Shown: piece by piece, positions 24,145 through 32,044 of the stretch | How the letters are laid out: every line of letters starts with the position of its first letter | Position numbering within the stretch: the stretch's first letter is position 1 | NCBI RefSeq assembly: GCF_045528445.1 | Contig: NZ_JBGQQU010000013.1 | Location: 1-64,000 of the forward strand | DNA: 64,000 nt | Direction of reading: 5' to 3' | Source of the DNA: Desemzia sp045528445 | Lineage (GTDB): Bacteria; Bacillota; Bacilli; Lactobacillales; Carnobacteriaceae | Made by a program: the position numbers and the translations under genes | The notes under the pieces: generated by a model | Databases searched by the model: none | What the model saw: only the letters and a program-made list of their open reading frames with translations | What the model was told of the DNA's origin: nothing

Positions 24145-25122
24145 ATGAAACATACATTAAAAAAACTTGGAATGGGTCTACTTGTAACCACGGGATTGAT
24201 TAGTGGCACATTAGCCGCATCGGTTCCAGTACAAGCTGCTGAAACTGGTATAGATACAACAGTAGTTAATGAAAAATGGGGTAAGCCAACCTTTGTTTAT
24301 GGTGGAGGTTTGTCTGAATCTGAAGTAGCAGAAACAGAAGAGTTGATTGGGATAGAGAACCCTGAAAATGTGGCTAGTGTCAATGTCACAGGAGAAGAAT
24401 TAGTAGAGTATTTAGGATCCGGTTCTGCGAATACTTCCAGTTTGATTTCATCTGTATTAGTAGAAAAAGAAGATGAAGGACATGGAGTTGTAGTCAATAT
24501 TCAAACACCTGAAAATATCACACAAATCACTCAAGAACAATATGCCAATGCAGCTATCACAGCAGGCGTTGCAGATGCCACGATCGTTGTTGCTAGTATT
24601 CGACCAGCTACAGGAGAAAGTGCGCTATCTGGTATTTATAAAGCTTTTGATGTCAACGGTGAAGATTTAGACCAAGAGCGCATGGAAGTAGCGCAAGATG
24701 AGTTGGAAACGACCAATGAGATTGCTCAAGAGAATGCAGAAAATGCGGACTTTGATACTTCCAAATTAGATCAAGCTATTATCGAAATTAAACAATCTCT
24801 AGCGGAATTAAAAGAACAACAAGGTGAGTTAGCTACAAAGGAAGACATTGAACGTATTATCAATGAAGCATTAGCTAACAACAATTTAGAAAATGTAGTT
24901 ACACAAGAACAGATTGACCGCTTAATGAGTCTATTTGAAAAATATCAACAAACAGCAGCGATTGATTCAGAAGCTGTAAAAGAACAATTAAACAATTTAT
25001 CAGAACTCGTTCAAAACAAGATTGGTGATTTTATGGATGATGCAGAGGCAAGCGGCATATTAGATCGAATCAGCAGCTTCTTTCAACAAATCTGGCAAGC
25101 TATTACGGGTCTATTTAACTAG
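24145..25122 (+). CDS. Secreted DUF1002-domain protein
   Basis: This 325-residue protein has a signal peptide (MKHTLKKLGMGLLVTTGLIS..., cleavage likely after VQAAE near residue 33). The first half matches DUF1002: GKPTFVYGGGLSESEVAETE, VNVTGEELVEYLGSG and ITAGVADATIVVASIRPATGESALSGIYKAF. The second half is acidic and coiled-coil-like (DQAIIEIKQSLAELKEQQ), ending in an amphipathic segment. It is exported, and the function is not known; it may be cell-wall associated. A GGAGG site precedes the start. Monocistronic. Confidence 0.85.
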   Translation: MKHTLKKLGMGLLVTTGLISGTLAASVPVQAAETGIDTTVVNEKWGKPTFVYGGGLSESEVAETEELIGIENPENVASVNVTGEELVEYLGSGSANTSSLISSVLVEKEDEGHGVVVNIQTPENITQITQEQYANAAITAGVADATIVVASIRPATGESALSGIYKAFDVNGEDLDQERMEVAQDELETTNEIAQENAENADFDTSKLDQAIIEIKQSLAELKEQQGELATKEDIERIINEALANNNLENVVTQEQIDRLMSLFEKYQQTAAIDSEAVKEQLNNLSELVQNKIGDFMDDAEASGILDRISSFFQQIWQAITGLFN

Positions 25123-25139
25123 AAAATAGGGAGATGTTT

Positions 25140-25199
25140 GTCATGGCTAGGGTTCGCAGATCTACTATAAGATGCGAAGTACTTTATCTTGACCATGTC
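25140..25199. other. Two-step intergenic hairpin
   Basis: GTCATGG pairs with CCATGTC and, inside, TTCGCA with TGCGAA. It lies between the DUF1002 stop and the bidirectional terminator. Confidence 0.4.
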
Positions 25200-25210
25200 T
25201 CGAGTAGAAT

Positions 25211-25249
25211 AAAAAAGCTGTTTCGGTTTGAATCCGAAACAGCTTTTTT
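25211..25249. terminator. Strong bidirectional rho-independent terminator
   Basis: AAAAAAGCTGTTTCGG pairs perfectly with CCGAAACAGCTTTTTT around 7 bases. Shared by the convergent DUF1002 and reductase genes. Confidence 0.9.
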
Positions 25250-25266
25250 ATCATTTTACAGACAGA

Positions 25267-25821
25267 TTATAAGTTCACGTCAATTTTGATGAAGTTTTTG
25301 AAACGTCCAATGATTGCATTGATAAATTGAGCAGTCAATTCATCCGTCAATTTGCCGTTTTCGTCAAATTTTTCGTGAACAGCGCCAACAAATACATCAT
25401 TACCACCAGCAGCTGGCATAACGTATGCAGCAACTCCTAATGTATCTAAGATATCACGTAAGTGAATTTGAGCTTTAACTGTTCCTAGGTTACCCATTGA
25501 AGCACCCATAATCAAAACTTTTTTGCCTTCCATTTCTCTGCCTGCACGAGAAACCCAGTCTAAAGCATTTTTCAATACTGCTGGAATAGAAGCATTGTAT
25601 TCAGGAGTAGCAATAACTACTGCATCAGCATCTTTTACTAAAGCTTGGAAGTCACGAACTTCTTGACCTGGATCAGCTTCGATTTCTTCATTGAAGAAAG
25701 GCAAGTTGCCGATTTCTGCAACCTCGATACCTAATTCTGGATATGTTGTTGCTAAGTGGTTTACTAATTTTAAATTGTATGAATCTTTTCTTAAGCTACC
25801 TACTAATGCTACTGTTTTCAC
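25267..25821 (-). CDS. NADPH-dependent FMN reductase
   Basis: This 184-residue flavodoxin-fold reductase shows the FMN phosphate loop GSLRKDSYNLKLVNHL, the ring-contact segment VVIATPEYNASIPAVLKNALDWVSR (PEYN) and the GASMGNLGTVKAQIHLRDIL block. The family reduces FMN, azo dyes or quinones with NAD(P)H. I choose GTG 25821 as start because AAGAAAGAGG lies upstream; an ATG at 25857 is in frame but lacks a site. It diverges from the FNR-like regulator, and the FNR box lies in the shared 245-bp upstream region, so joint redox control is possible. Confidence 0.87.
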   Translation of the reverse strand: MKTVALVGSLRKDSYNLKLVNHLATTYPELGIEVAEIGNLPFFNEEIEADPGQEVRDFQALVKDADAVVIATPEYNASIPAVLKNALDWVSRAGREMEGKKVLIMGASMGNLGTVKAQIHLRDILDTLGVAAYVMPAAGGNDVFVGAVHEKFDENGKLTDELTAQFINAIIGRFKNFIKIDVNL

Positions 25822-25964
25822 TAAAACGACCTCTTTCTTAAGCTGATTTAAGTACATTAATAATATACCATCATTGTATTACTTTTAACAAGAGTTAATA
25901 CTATCCTAAAAGAAGAAAACATAATAAAAGTAATTAGAAAAGTTGGATGGATAAAAAATAAAAC

Positions 25965-26006
25965 TTGATAAAGATCAAGTTTTAATCAAAAAAGGACGAG
26001 TATACT
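25965..26006 (+). promoter_or_regulatory. FNR box and -10 element of the FNR-like regulator promoter
   Basis: TTGATAAAGATCAA (25965-25978) is a perfect FNR consensus (TTGAT-N4-ATCAA), embedded in a longer AAAACTTGA/TCAAGTTTT dyad. TATACT (26001-26006) is a good -10 without a good -35. With a start near 26013 the box centre falls at about -41.5, the classical class II activation position. Positive autoregulation is inferred. Confidence 0.7.
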
Positions 26007-26066
26007 AACAGAGTAAAAGAAATGAGTTATACTAATCTTAAGTACATAGAAAAGAGGGACTCTATT

Positions 26067-26768
26067 ATGAATTCAAATTGTCATGACCATTTGTTTGGAA
26101 CTCACAAAGCTTGTATTCAATTAGTACCGATATTTAATCATTTAGAAGATGAACAAATGGATGAAATTATGCAAACTACTCAATCAGTATCATTTAAAAA
26201 AGGAAGTATGGTTTATCGCGCAGAGGAAGAATCCGATACATTATACATTGTAAATAAAGGGAGAATCCGTATTTATCGTTTGGCTGAATCTGGGAAGGAA
26301 CAAGTGGTCCGTATTTTGGAACCAGGAGATTTTACTGGTGAAATGGCTTTGTTCAGTCCCGAAAACACGAAACACGAGTCCTATGCTGAAGCTATGGTGG
26401 ATACAAAAATATGTCAGATCAGACGCTCTGATCTGCAGGAATACTTGTTGAAATATCCTTCCATTTCTTTAAAAATTTTAAATGAATTGTCCCAGCGATT
26501 GGAGAAGTCTGAAGAACAAACGACACGATTTGCTACCGAAAAAGTGGAAACCCGTCTTGCTTTATTCTTAGCAGAATGCCTTGATTCAGAAACGGATACC
26601 ACGGAATTTGTCTTACCTATGACTAAAAAAGACTTAGCTTCTTATTTAGGAACGACTCCAGAAACCATCAGCCGTAAATTAAGCGATTTAGAGGATTCGG
26701 GTTTGATCAAGCAGAAACCGAAAAAGAAAATCCAAGTTTTAAATTTAGACGGATTGTTGTTAGTCTAA
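26067..26768 (+). CDS. Crp/Fnr-family regulator, FNR/FLP-like
   Basis: This 233-residue protein has a cNMP-type sensor fold at about 20-140 (LYIVNKGRIRIYRLAESGKEQVVRIL, PGDFTGEMALF). A helix-turn-helix follows at about 185-210, and its recognition helix, TPETISRKLSDLE, carries the E-x-x-S-R set of FNR that reads TTGA. Cysteines at 5, 16 and 116 are candidates for redox sensing; in the lactobacillar FLP protein a Cys5/Cys112 disulfide is reported, and the spacing here is similar. The start at ATG 26067 follows AGAGGGA. It lies just before the B12 genes, which it may control. Confidence 0.87.
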   Translation: MNSNCHDHLFGTHKACIQLVPIFNHLEDEQMDEIMQTTQSVSFKKGSMVYRAEEESDTLYIVNKGRIRIYRLAESGKEQVVRILEPGDFTGEMALFSPENTKHESYAEAMVDTKICQIRRSDLQEYLLKYPSISLKILNELSQRLEKSEEQTTRFATEKVETRLALFLAECLDSETDTTEFVLPMTKKDLASYLGTTPETISRKLSDLEDSGLIKQKPKKKIQVLNLDGLLLV

Positions 26769-26836
26769 AAATTATTGATTTACTTTAATGGAATTCTGTT
26801 TTATAGTGAAATAGTAAACAAGGAAAGGAGAATAAG

Positions 26837-27433
26837 ATGCAGATATATACGAAACGCGGCGATTTTGGAAATACCAATCTCATTGGCGGCCGAACGATTC
26901 CTAAGGATTCGATACGTGTAGAAAGCTACGGTACTATTGATGAGTTGAATTCATTAATGGGGTATATTGTTAGTCAACTGGATGATACTGACATTAAACA
27001 AGAACTCATCAAACTCCAATATGATTTATTCGACTGCGGAACAGATTTAGCTACTCCAGATGGACTGAAAGAATATAAAGTCCAAAAAGAACTAGTGGAG
27101 TGGATCGAATCGAGAATTGACATCTATGCAGAAGAACCACCTGCGATTGAAAAGTTTATTATCCCTGGCGGACACCCGGTTTCCAGTTTACTGCAAGTTG
27201 CACGAACAGTTACTCGAAGAGCGGAAAGAATCATTGTTGCATTAAGTAGAGAAACAACTATCAATCCAATTGTGCCGATTTTCATCAATCGTTTGTCCGA
27301 CTATTTCTTTGCTATTGCTCGAGTGGTCAATCATCGTAAAGGAATTGAAGAACCGTTTTACGAAAGAGGAGGAGTCGTTTTTCATACAGATTTGAAAAAA
27401 GAGGCTATTCCTAAAACTAAATACAACTCTTGA
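26837..27433 (+). CDS. Cob(I)alamin adenosyltransferase, PduO type
   Basis: This 198-residue enzyme transfers the adenosyl group of ATP to cobalamin. The ATP-binding N-terminus YTKRGDFGNTNLIGGRTIPKDS matches the T-G-D-x-G-x-T-x-L-x-GG motif, followed by VESYGTIDELNSLMGYI. RTVTRRAERIIVALSRE and INRLSDYFFAIARVVNHR are the conserved helical blocks of the trimer. GGAAAGGAG precedes ATG 26837. The last 13 codons coincide with the 5' arm of the downstream cobalamin riboswitch. It implies a need for coenzyme B12 by a diol, glycerol or ethanolamine enzyme elsewhere. Confidence 0.92.
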   Translation: MQIYTKRGDFGNTNLIGGRTIPKDSIRVESYGTIDELNSLMGYIVSQLDDTDIKQELIKLQYDLFDCGTDLATPDGLKEYKVQKELVEWIESRIDIYAEEPPAIEKFIIPGGHPVSSLLQVARTVTRRAERIIVALSRETTINPIVPIFINRLSDYFFAIARVVNHRKGIEEPFYERGGVVFHTDLKKEAIPKTKYNS

Positions 27434-27511
27434 AAAATGGAAGTTGGTGTAAATCCAACACGGTCCCGCCACTGTGAAAAGCGAACAGCTTTAAGTCAGG
27501 TCTTTTTTTCA
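27394..27511 (+). promoter_or_regulatory. Cobalamin riboswitch aptamer
   Basis: Family hallmarks are in order: GGAAGTTGGTGTAAATCCAAC (27439 onward), ACGGTCCCGCCACTGTG, then AAGTCAGG. P1 can form between GAAAAAAGA (27394-27402, inside the adenosyltransferase gene) and TCTTTTTTTC (27501-27510). Ligand binding would favour the terminator at 27582-27610 and shut off the two downstream transport genes. Confidence 0.9.
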
Positions 27512-27581
27512 ATTGTTTATACACAATGAGGCTTCGAGGCAAAGCACTCTATTGTTCAATTAGAAGTTCTAATAAGACATT

Positions 27582-27610
27582 TGCGCCTTGTTGGGGCATT
27601 TTTTTTTTTG
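27582..27610 (+). terminator. Riboswitch-controlled terminator
   Basis: TGCGCC pairs with GGGGCA (one mismatch) over a TTGTT loop, followed by about eleven T residues. CAATGAG near 27525 can pair with CTCTATTG near 27550 as an alternative fold. Confidence 0.7.
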
Positions 27611-27647
27611 TCTTTAAAACTAATGGAATTTATCAGGAGGAATAAAA

Positions 27648-28058
27648 ATGGTTAAATCATTCAAATTAATGCTTTTAGTATCATCAGCTGTTTTGGTCAC
27701 TGCTTGTGGGAGTAACAATCAAGAAACTGAATCATCATCTGCAACATCTAGTGAAGTCAGCTCAGTTGAAACAGCTATTACTGTCTCATTTACCTTTGAA
27801 GAAGACGATAAGGAAATAGCTGATTTAGCACAAGAATTTGACATTGAAGAAGGCCAAACGGTATTGGAAGCTTTGAAAGAGAATTTTAAAGTGGTCGAAG
27901 AGGGTGGTTTAGTCAGTTCTATTGAAGAGCATGAGCAAGATGAGACAGAAAGCAAATACTGGTTGTACACAGTCAATGATGAACAACCAACTGTTGGAGC
28001 AGCCGATTATGTGCTCAAAGACGGAGATGAAGTGAAGTGGAGCTTGAATGGCTATTAA
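27648..28058 (+). CDS. DUF4430 lipoprotein, putative cobalamin-capture component
   Basis: This 136-residue lipoprotein has a signal peptide with lipobox VTAC (Cys at about 20), a Ser/Thr-rich linker and then one DUF4430 domain. The domain shows FDIEEGQTVLEALKENFKVVEEGGLVSSI and ESKYWLYTVNDEQP, the strand-turn pattern shared with the transcobalamin C-domain. It is anchored on the outer face of the membrane. It sits directly behind a cobalamin riboswitch and overlaps an ECF S component, so surface capture of a corrinoid is the natural reading; no binding data can be seen here. GGAGG precedes the start. Confidence 0.85.
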   Translation: MVKSFKLMLLVSSAVLVTACGSNNQETESSSATSSEVSSVETAITVSFTFEEDDKEIADLAQEFDIEEGQTVLEALKENFKVVEEGGLVSSIEEHEQDETESKYWLYTVNDEQPTVGAADYVLKDGDEVKWSLNGY

Positions 28059-28581
28059 ACGCTCTTCAAAAAGGTATCAAGTTCAACATATAGCGTTGTT
28101 GGGTATACTGACAACTTTATGCTATATCAGCCGCTTGCTGTTTCAGTTTTTGCCAAATGTACAACCTGTAACAGTCATCTTACTGCTGATTACTCTTACT
28201 TTAGGAACAAGGGATGGACTGATTGTAGCTATTTTGAGTATTTTGATATCAAATATTAACCTAGGTTTAGGTGTCTGGACAATAGCACAGATTGCCTCTT
28301 TTACCGTTATTATCTTGTTAACAGGATCTCTTACAATTCTAGTTCCTCGTATTCTGTTTGTAGGGATGATTCTTTACGCCGGATTGACTGGATATATCTA
28401 TGGTTTTGTCATTTCAGCAGTACAAGCACCATTTTTTGGCATCCAAAATTTTTGGGCCTATTATCTAGCGGGTTTGCCGTTTGACACCATGCACGCATTA
28501 GGGAATAGTGGGTTCTATTTTATACTAGCTCCTATTTTGGTTCCTATTATGAACAAATTTCTAAAGAAGTATTATCGTTAA
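28048..28581 (+). CDS. ECF transporter S component, predicted for cobalamin
   Basis: This 177-residue protein has six predicted membrane helices. The first helix, HIALLGILTTLCYISRLLF, carries the small-residue pattern that S components use to dock on EcfT. It lacks an ATPase, so it must share the common EcfAA'T module encoded elsewhere. The start overlaps the DUF4430 gene by 11 bases, giving coupled translation. Substrate is assigned by context (cobalamin riboswitch upstream), not by family similarity. The operon ends at a strong terminator. Confidence 0.85.
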   Translation: MAIKRSSKRYQVQHIALLGILTTLCYISRLLFQFLPNVQPVTVILLLITLTLGTRDGLIVAILSILISNINLGLGVWTIAQIASFTVIILLTGSLTILVPRILFVGMILYAGLTGYIYGFVISAVQAPFFGIQNFWAYYLAGLPFDTMHALGNSGFYFILAPILVPIMNKFLKKYYR

Positions 28582-28605
28582 AATAGAAATAGGATGTTCT
28601 TTAAA

Positions 28606-28642
28606 GGAAGTTGAGGCGTCTCTATCTCAACTTCCTTTTTTA
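28606..28642 (+). terminator. Rho-independent terminator
   Basis: GGAAGTTGAG (28606-28615) pairs with CTCAACTTCC (28626-28635), then TTTTTT. Confidence 0.85.
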
Positions 28643-28744
28643 CATTTTGTGAAATGAAATGAAAACTGAACAGGTTGAAAGACTAAATATCAACCGTATT
28701 AGTTGAAAACAATAAAGATGTAAAGATATACTTTGAATAAGAAA

Positions 28745-28758
28745 TGAAAACGTTTTAC
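28745..28758 (+). promoter_or_regulatory. cre-like site before the sugar ABC operon
   Basis: TGAAAACGTTTTAC fits 12 of 14 positions of the CcpA cre consensus and is also a typical LacI-family half-palindrome (AAAACGTTTT). It lies 61 bases before the binding-protein gene. Confidence 0.45.
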
Positions 28759-28818
28759 TGATTTACAGATCGGTAAAACAAATTTCTAAACAATTATATT
28801 AAATTGGAGGAGAATAGG

Positions 28819-30165
28819 ATGAAGAAAAAATTTGTCTTTTCTGGTTTAGCCATTCCTTTAGTGTTTGGTCTAGTAGCTTGCGGTAATAACGATAATGCCG
28901 AAGACACAGACGGAGCAAGTGGGCAGCAAGTCTTAAAGGTGAGTTATCCGTCTTGGTGGGAGGATTGGTTTGCGGACTTAGAAGCTGATTTTGAAGCCAC
29001 GCATGACGATGTCGATGTGGAATTGATACCATTATTTGATGACACAACTACTCGCCAAGCATTAATGATGCAATCGGCAGAAACTTCCCCAGACGTAGCT
29101 GTAGAAGATACTTTTATCTTGAATTCAGATGTAAATGCTGGGTATTTGGAATCTATGGACGATGTGGTAAATGGATGGGAGGATTGGGATTTAATAGAAG
29201 AGACTGTTAAACAAGGGGTTACTGCTGAAGATGGACAAATTTATGGAGTCCCTTTTAGTACTGATGTCCAAGGTCTCTGGTACAACAAAAATATTTTTGA
29301 AGAAGCAGGTTTGCCTGTTCCATTTGAACCTGCATCTTGGGAAGAAATTTTAACGGCTGCTGAGACTATTAAAGGCAGTAATAGTGAAACCATACCGTTA
29401 TTTATGTATTCTACCAAGGCAAATGGAGAAGCAACAGCAATGAGAACTTTCCAACAATTGTATTTTGGTACAGGATCTGAATTGTACAATTGGGATGAAG
29501 GAAAATGGGTCGTAGATGAACAGGCTTTATTAGACACGTTTACTTTTATTGATAACGTTTATCAGAATGACTTAGGACCAGAGTTAAGCGTAGCCTCAAA
29601 TAGCCAGATTTCTACTGTATTAGCAGAAGATTTGATGATAAATGATGGAGTTGCCATGGTAATGGATGGTAATTGGGTAGCAGCAAGTTGGCGCGAAGGG
29701 AGAGCAACTCCTTGGCCTGAAGCTCTGGATACTTGGGATTTTGTGGCCTTTCCAACTCAAAATGGTGAAGATCCAGAATACACTTCTATGTCTGGAGGTT
29801 GGGCATTATCTATTCCATCTAATGCTCAAAATAAAGATTTAGCTGCTGAATTTATTAAAATGGCAGTTGATCAAGAACACCAAACCGACTATGTTCGCCA
29901 AACAGGAGATATGACAGTACGAACTGATGTGGCAGAGGATGAAGAATATTTAAACCAACCTATCAGTAATTATGAGGAAGCTGGAGAAATTTTATCTTAT
30001 ACTAACTTCCGTCCGGCAGTAGATGACTACCCAACTGTTTCAACTCATATTCAAGAAGTTGTGGAGTCGCTTGTATCAGGGAATGTTACTCCTGAAGAAG
30101 CTGTTCAAAGCTATATTGAAGGATTAGAACGGATTGTTGGTACGGATAATATTATAAATCAATAA
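28819..30165 (+). CDS. Sugar ABC transporter substrate-binding lipoprotein
   Basis: This 448-residue family 1 (maltose-type) extracellular solute-binding protein has lipobox LVAC with Cys at about 21, which anchors it to the membrane. The mature part opens with VLKVSYPSWWEDWFADLEADFEA, and contains YGVPFSTDVQGLWYNKNIFEEAGL and MSGGWALSIPSNAQNKDLAAEF, typical of oligosaccharide binders. ATG 28819 follows GGAGGAGAA. It is separated from the permeases by an attenuating hairpin, as in many such operons, allowing surplus binding protein. Substrate is unknown; the aromatic residues suggest an oligosaccharide. Confidence 0.9.
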   Translation: MKKKFVFSGLAIPLVFGLVACGNNDNAEDTDGASGQQVLKVSYPSWWEDWFADLEADFEATHDDVDVELIPLFDDTTTRQALMMQSAETSPDVAVEDTFILNSDVNAGYLESMDDVVNGWEDWDLIEETVKQGVTAEDGQIYGVPFSTDVQGLWYNKNIFEEAGLPVPFEPASWEEILTAAETIKGSNSETIPLFMYSTKANGEATAMRTFQQLYFGTGSELYNWDEGKWVVDEQALLDTFTFIDNVYQNDLGPELSVASNSQISTVLAEDLMINDGVAMVMDGNWVAASWREGRATPWPEALDTWDFVAFPTQNGEDPEYTSMSGGWALSIPSNAQNKDLAAEFIKMAVDQEHQTDYVRQTGDMTVRTDVAEDEEYLNQPISNYEEAGEILSYTNFRPAVDDYPTVSTHIQEVVESLVSGNVTPEEAVQSYIEGLERIVGTDNIINQ

Positions 30166-30175
30166 ATTCAAATAA

Positions 30176-30207
30176 GAGACCAATTTAACAAGTTGGTCTC
30201 TCATTTT
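30176..30207 (+). terminator. Intra-operon terminator/attenuator
   Basis: GAGACCAA (30176-30183) pairs with TTGGTCTC (30193-30200), then TCATTTTT. It lies between the binding-protein gene and the permease genes. Confidence 0.7.
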
Positions 30208-30240
30208 TAAAGAAATAAATTAAAACGAGGAGGGAGTATA

Positions 30241-31149
30241 ATGCAGAATGAAAATGCACTAAATAGAACAGCAAAAAGGAAAAATAATAACAAAAAGAGG
30301 CAAGCAATACTCTTTTTAACACCTTCTCTCCTATAATTAGTAGTGTTTTTTGTAGGACCTATCATGATGACTTTCTTCTTTTCTTTTACAAACTTTTCTT
30401 TAACAGGGGCAGCTGCACAGGATATTCAATTTGTAGGATTTCAAAATTTCAGCAATTTAATGAGAGACCCACGATTTGAACAATCGTTTTTTACTACCAT
30501 TGTTTTCTTAGTATTATCAGGAATTATGGGTCAGCAGTTGTTTGGATTCCTATTAGCTTTTTTAATGAAAAATACAAATCGGACCTTTCGAAAAGTAGTC
30601 GGAAGTGTATTTATGGCAGGGTGGGTTACTCCAGAGTTGATTGTAGCAATCATGTTTGTTTCTTTCTTACATGATGGCGGAACATTGAACCAGATTTTAA
30701 TGAGCTCGGGAATTGAACCTATATCTTGGTTATTCACTTTTCCTATGTTCTCAATAGTTGTAGCAAATATCTGGCAAGGTTCTGCATTGAGTATGCTGAT
30801 GTTCCAATCTGCTTTAGATAATATTCCGGATAGTATAGAAGAAGCAGCAAAAATAGATGGAGCATCTGCTTGGCAAAGGCTATGGAAAATAACGATACCT
30901 ATGATTAAAAATACGATTTTTACGAATCTAGTTATCATTACGCTAAGTACGATGGGGGTATTTACTTTAATTTACACTATGACAGGGGGTGGTCCTTCTG
31001 GAGCCACGTCTACACTTCCAGTCTTAATGTATGAACAAGCTTTTGTAAATTATCAATTAGGGTATGGAACAGCTATCTCATTAATTATTCTTTCTATAGG
31101 AATTATCCTTAGTTTGGTGTATATCAAATTATTAAAAACAGAAGAGTAG
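30241..31149 (+). pseudogene. Sugar ABC transporter permease (MalF-like) with in-frame stop at codon 32
   Basis: ATG 30241 follows GAGGAGGGAG and reads a basic N-terminus into helix 1 (QAILFLTPSLL). It then meets TAA at 30334-30336, and the same frame resumes LVVFFVGPIMMTFFFSF to the normal end at 31149. The rest is intact, with the EAA loop EEAAKIDGASAWQRLWKITIPMI and six helices. The stop is in the middle of helix 1, so neither fragment should work alone. A single A-to-T change (TAA to TTA, Leu) would restore a 302-residue permease. It could be a nonsense mutation or a sequencing error. A GTG at 30343 lacks a ribosome-binding site. Confidence 0.85.
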
Positions 31150-31158
31150 GAGGCAAAA

Positions 31159-31986
31159 ATGATGAAACCGATAAAATTACGAAATATCATTCCATATATA
31201 ATTTTACTCATTATTGCAGCAATGTTTATTTTACCGTTGTTTTGGATTATTTTTGCTTCTTTTGATGAGTCTGCTACACAAGTGTTAAAAGTTCCAGAAG
31301 AACTATCTTTAGCTAATTATTCAACTGTACTGACAGATTCAGGAAATCAAAGTGCTTTTATAAATGGCCTTTTCTTATCTGGAGGACAGACGATCTTAGT
31401 TGTTGTTTTATCCTTGTTAGCTAGCTATCCACTATCCAGATTTTCATTAAAGCACAAACAAAAATTATTGATGACAATCTTATTCATGACTTCGTTACCT
31501 ATTACAGCAGTGATGGTACCTGTTTATCAGCTATTTGTTTTCTTTAATTGGGTAGACTCTCTTTGGGCAACTTTATTATTTTTAACCGCTTCAGGATTAC
31601 CATTTGGCATATGGATGATGAAAAATTTTATGGATGGTGTACCAGTTGAACTAGAAGAATCGGCCTGGATAGATGGAGCCAGTTCATTTGATGGTCTACG
31701 AAAAGTGATTATTCCACTTATGAAACCGGGGATCTTTACAGTAGCCATATTTACTTTTATCGGAAGCTGGGGCAATTTCTTTGTACCTTATATCTTGTTG
31801 CAATCTCCTTCTAAATTACCTGCCTCAGTAACGTTGTACCAATTTTTTGGGCAGTATGGTTACGCTGCTTACGGACAACTTGCAGCATATTCAATTATAT
31901 ATATGTTACCAACTTTTATACTGTACTATTTCGCACAGAACCATATGTCTAAAGGATTTGCTTTAGGCGGAGCAGCAAAAGGCTGA
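31159..31986 (+). CDS. Sugar ABC transporter permease (MalG-like)
   Basis: This 275-residue inner-membrane permease has six helices and the EAA motif EESAWIDGASSFDGLRKVIIPLMKPG that contacts the ATPase. It starts 9 bases after the first permease, behind AGGAGG. The operon has no ATPase gene, so a shared MsmX/MsmK-type ATPase must serve it, as is usual for this class in Firmicutes. No hydrolase is linked, so substrate cannot be assigned. If the upstream nonsense codon is real, this permease has no partner. Confidence 0.9.
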   Translation: MMKPIKLRNIIPYIILLIIAAMFILPLFWIIFASFDESATQVLKVPEELSLANYSTVLTDSGNQSAFINGLFLSGGQTILVVVLSLLASYPLSRFSLKHKQKLLMTILFMTSLPITAVMVPVYQLFVFFNWVDSLWATLLFLTASGLPFGIWMMKNFMDGVPVELEESAWIDGASSFDGLRKVIIPLMKPGIFTVAIFTFIGSWGNFFVPYILLQSPSKLPASVTLYQFFGQYGYAAYGQLAAYSIIYMLPTFILYYFAQNHMSKGFALGGAAKG

Positions 31987-31992
31987 AAAATC

Positions 31993-32032
31993 GTGCAAAA
32001 AAAGGACCGAAACATCGTTCCTTTTTTTGCAC
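31993..32032. terminator. Bidirectional rho-independent terminator
   Basis: GTGCAAAAAAAGGA...TCCTTTTTTTGCAC forms a long stem shared by the ABC operon and the convergent floA operon. Confidence 0.8.
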
Positions 32033-32044
32033 AATCGATTTTCC

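Noticed and set aside
25140..25199. sRNA gene
   Set aside because: The hairpin has no promoter of its own and probably belongs to the 3' end of the DUF1002 transcript.
30343..31149. Permease with a real start at GTG 30343
   Set aside because: There is no ribosome-binding site, and it would lack most of the first half of membrane helix 1; the same frame upstream has a good start and matching protein sequence.
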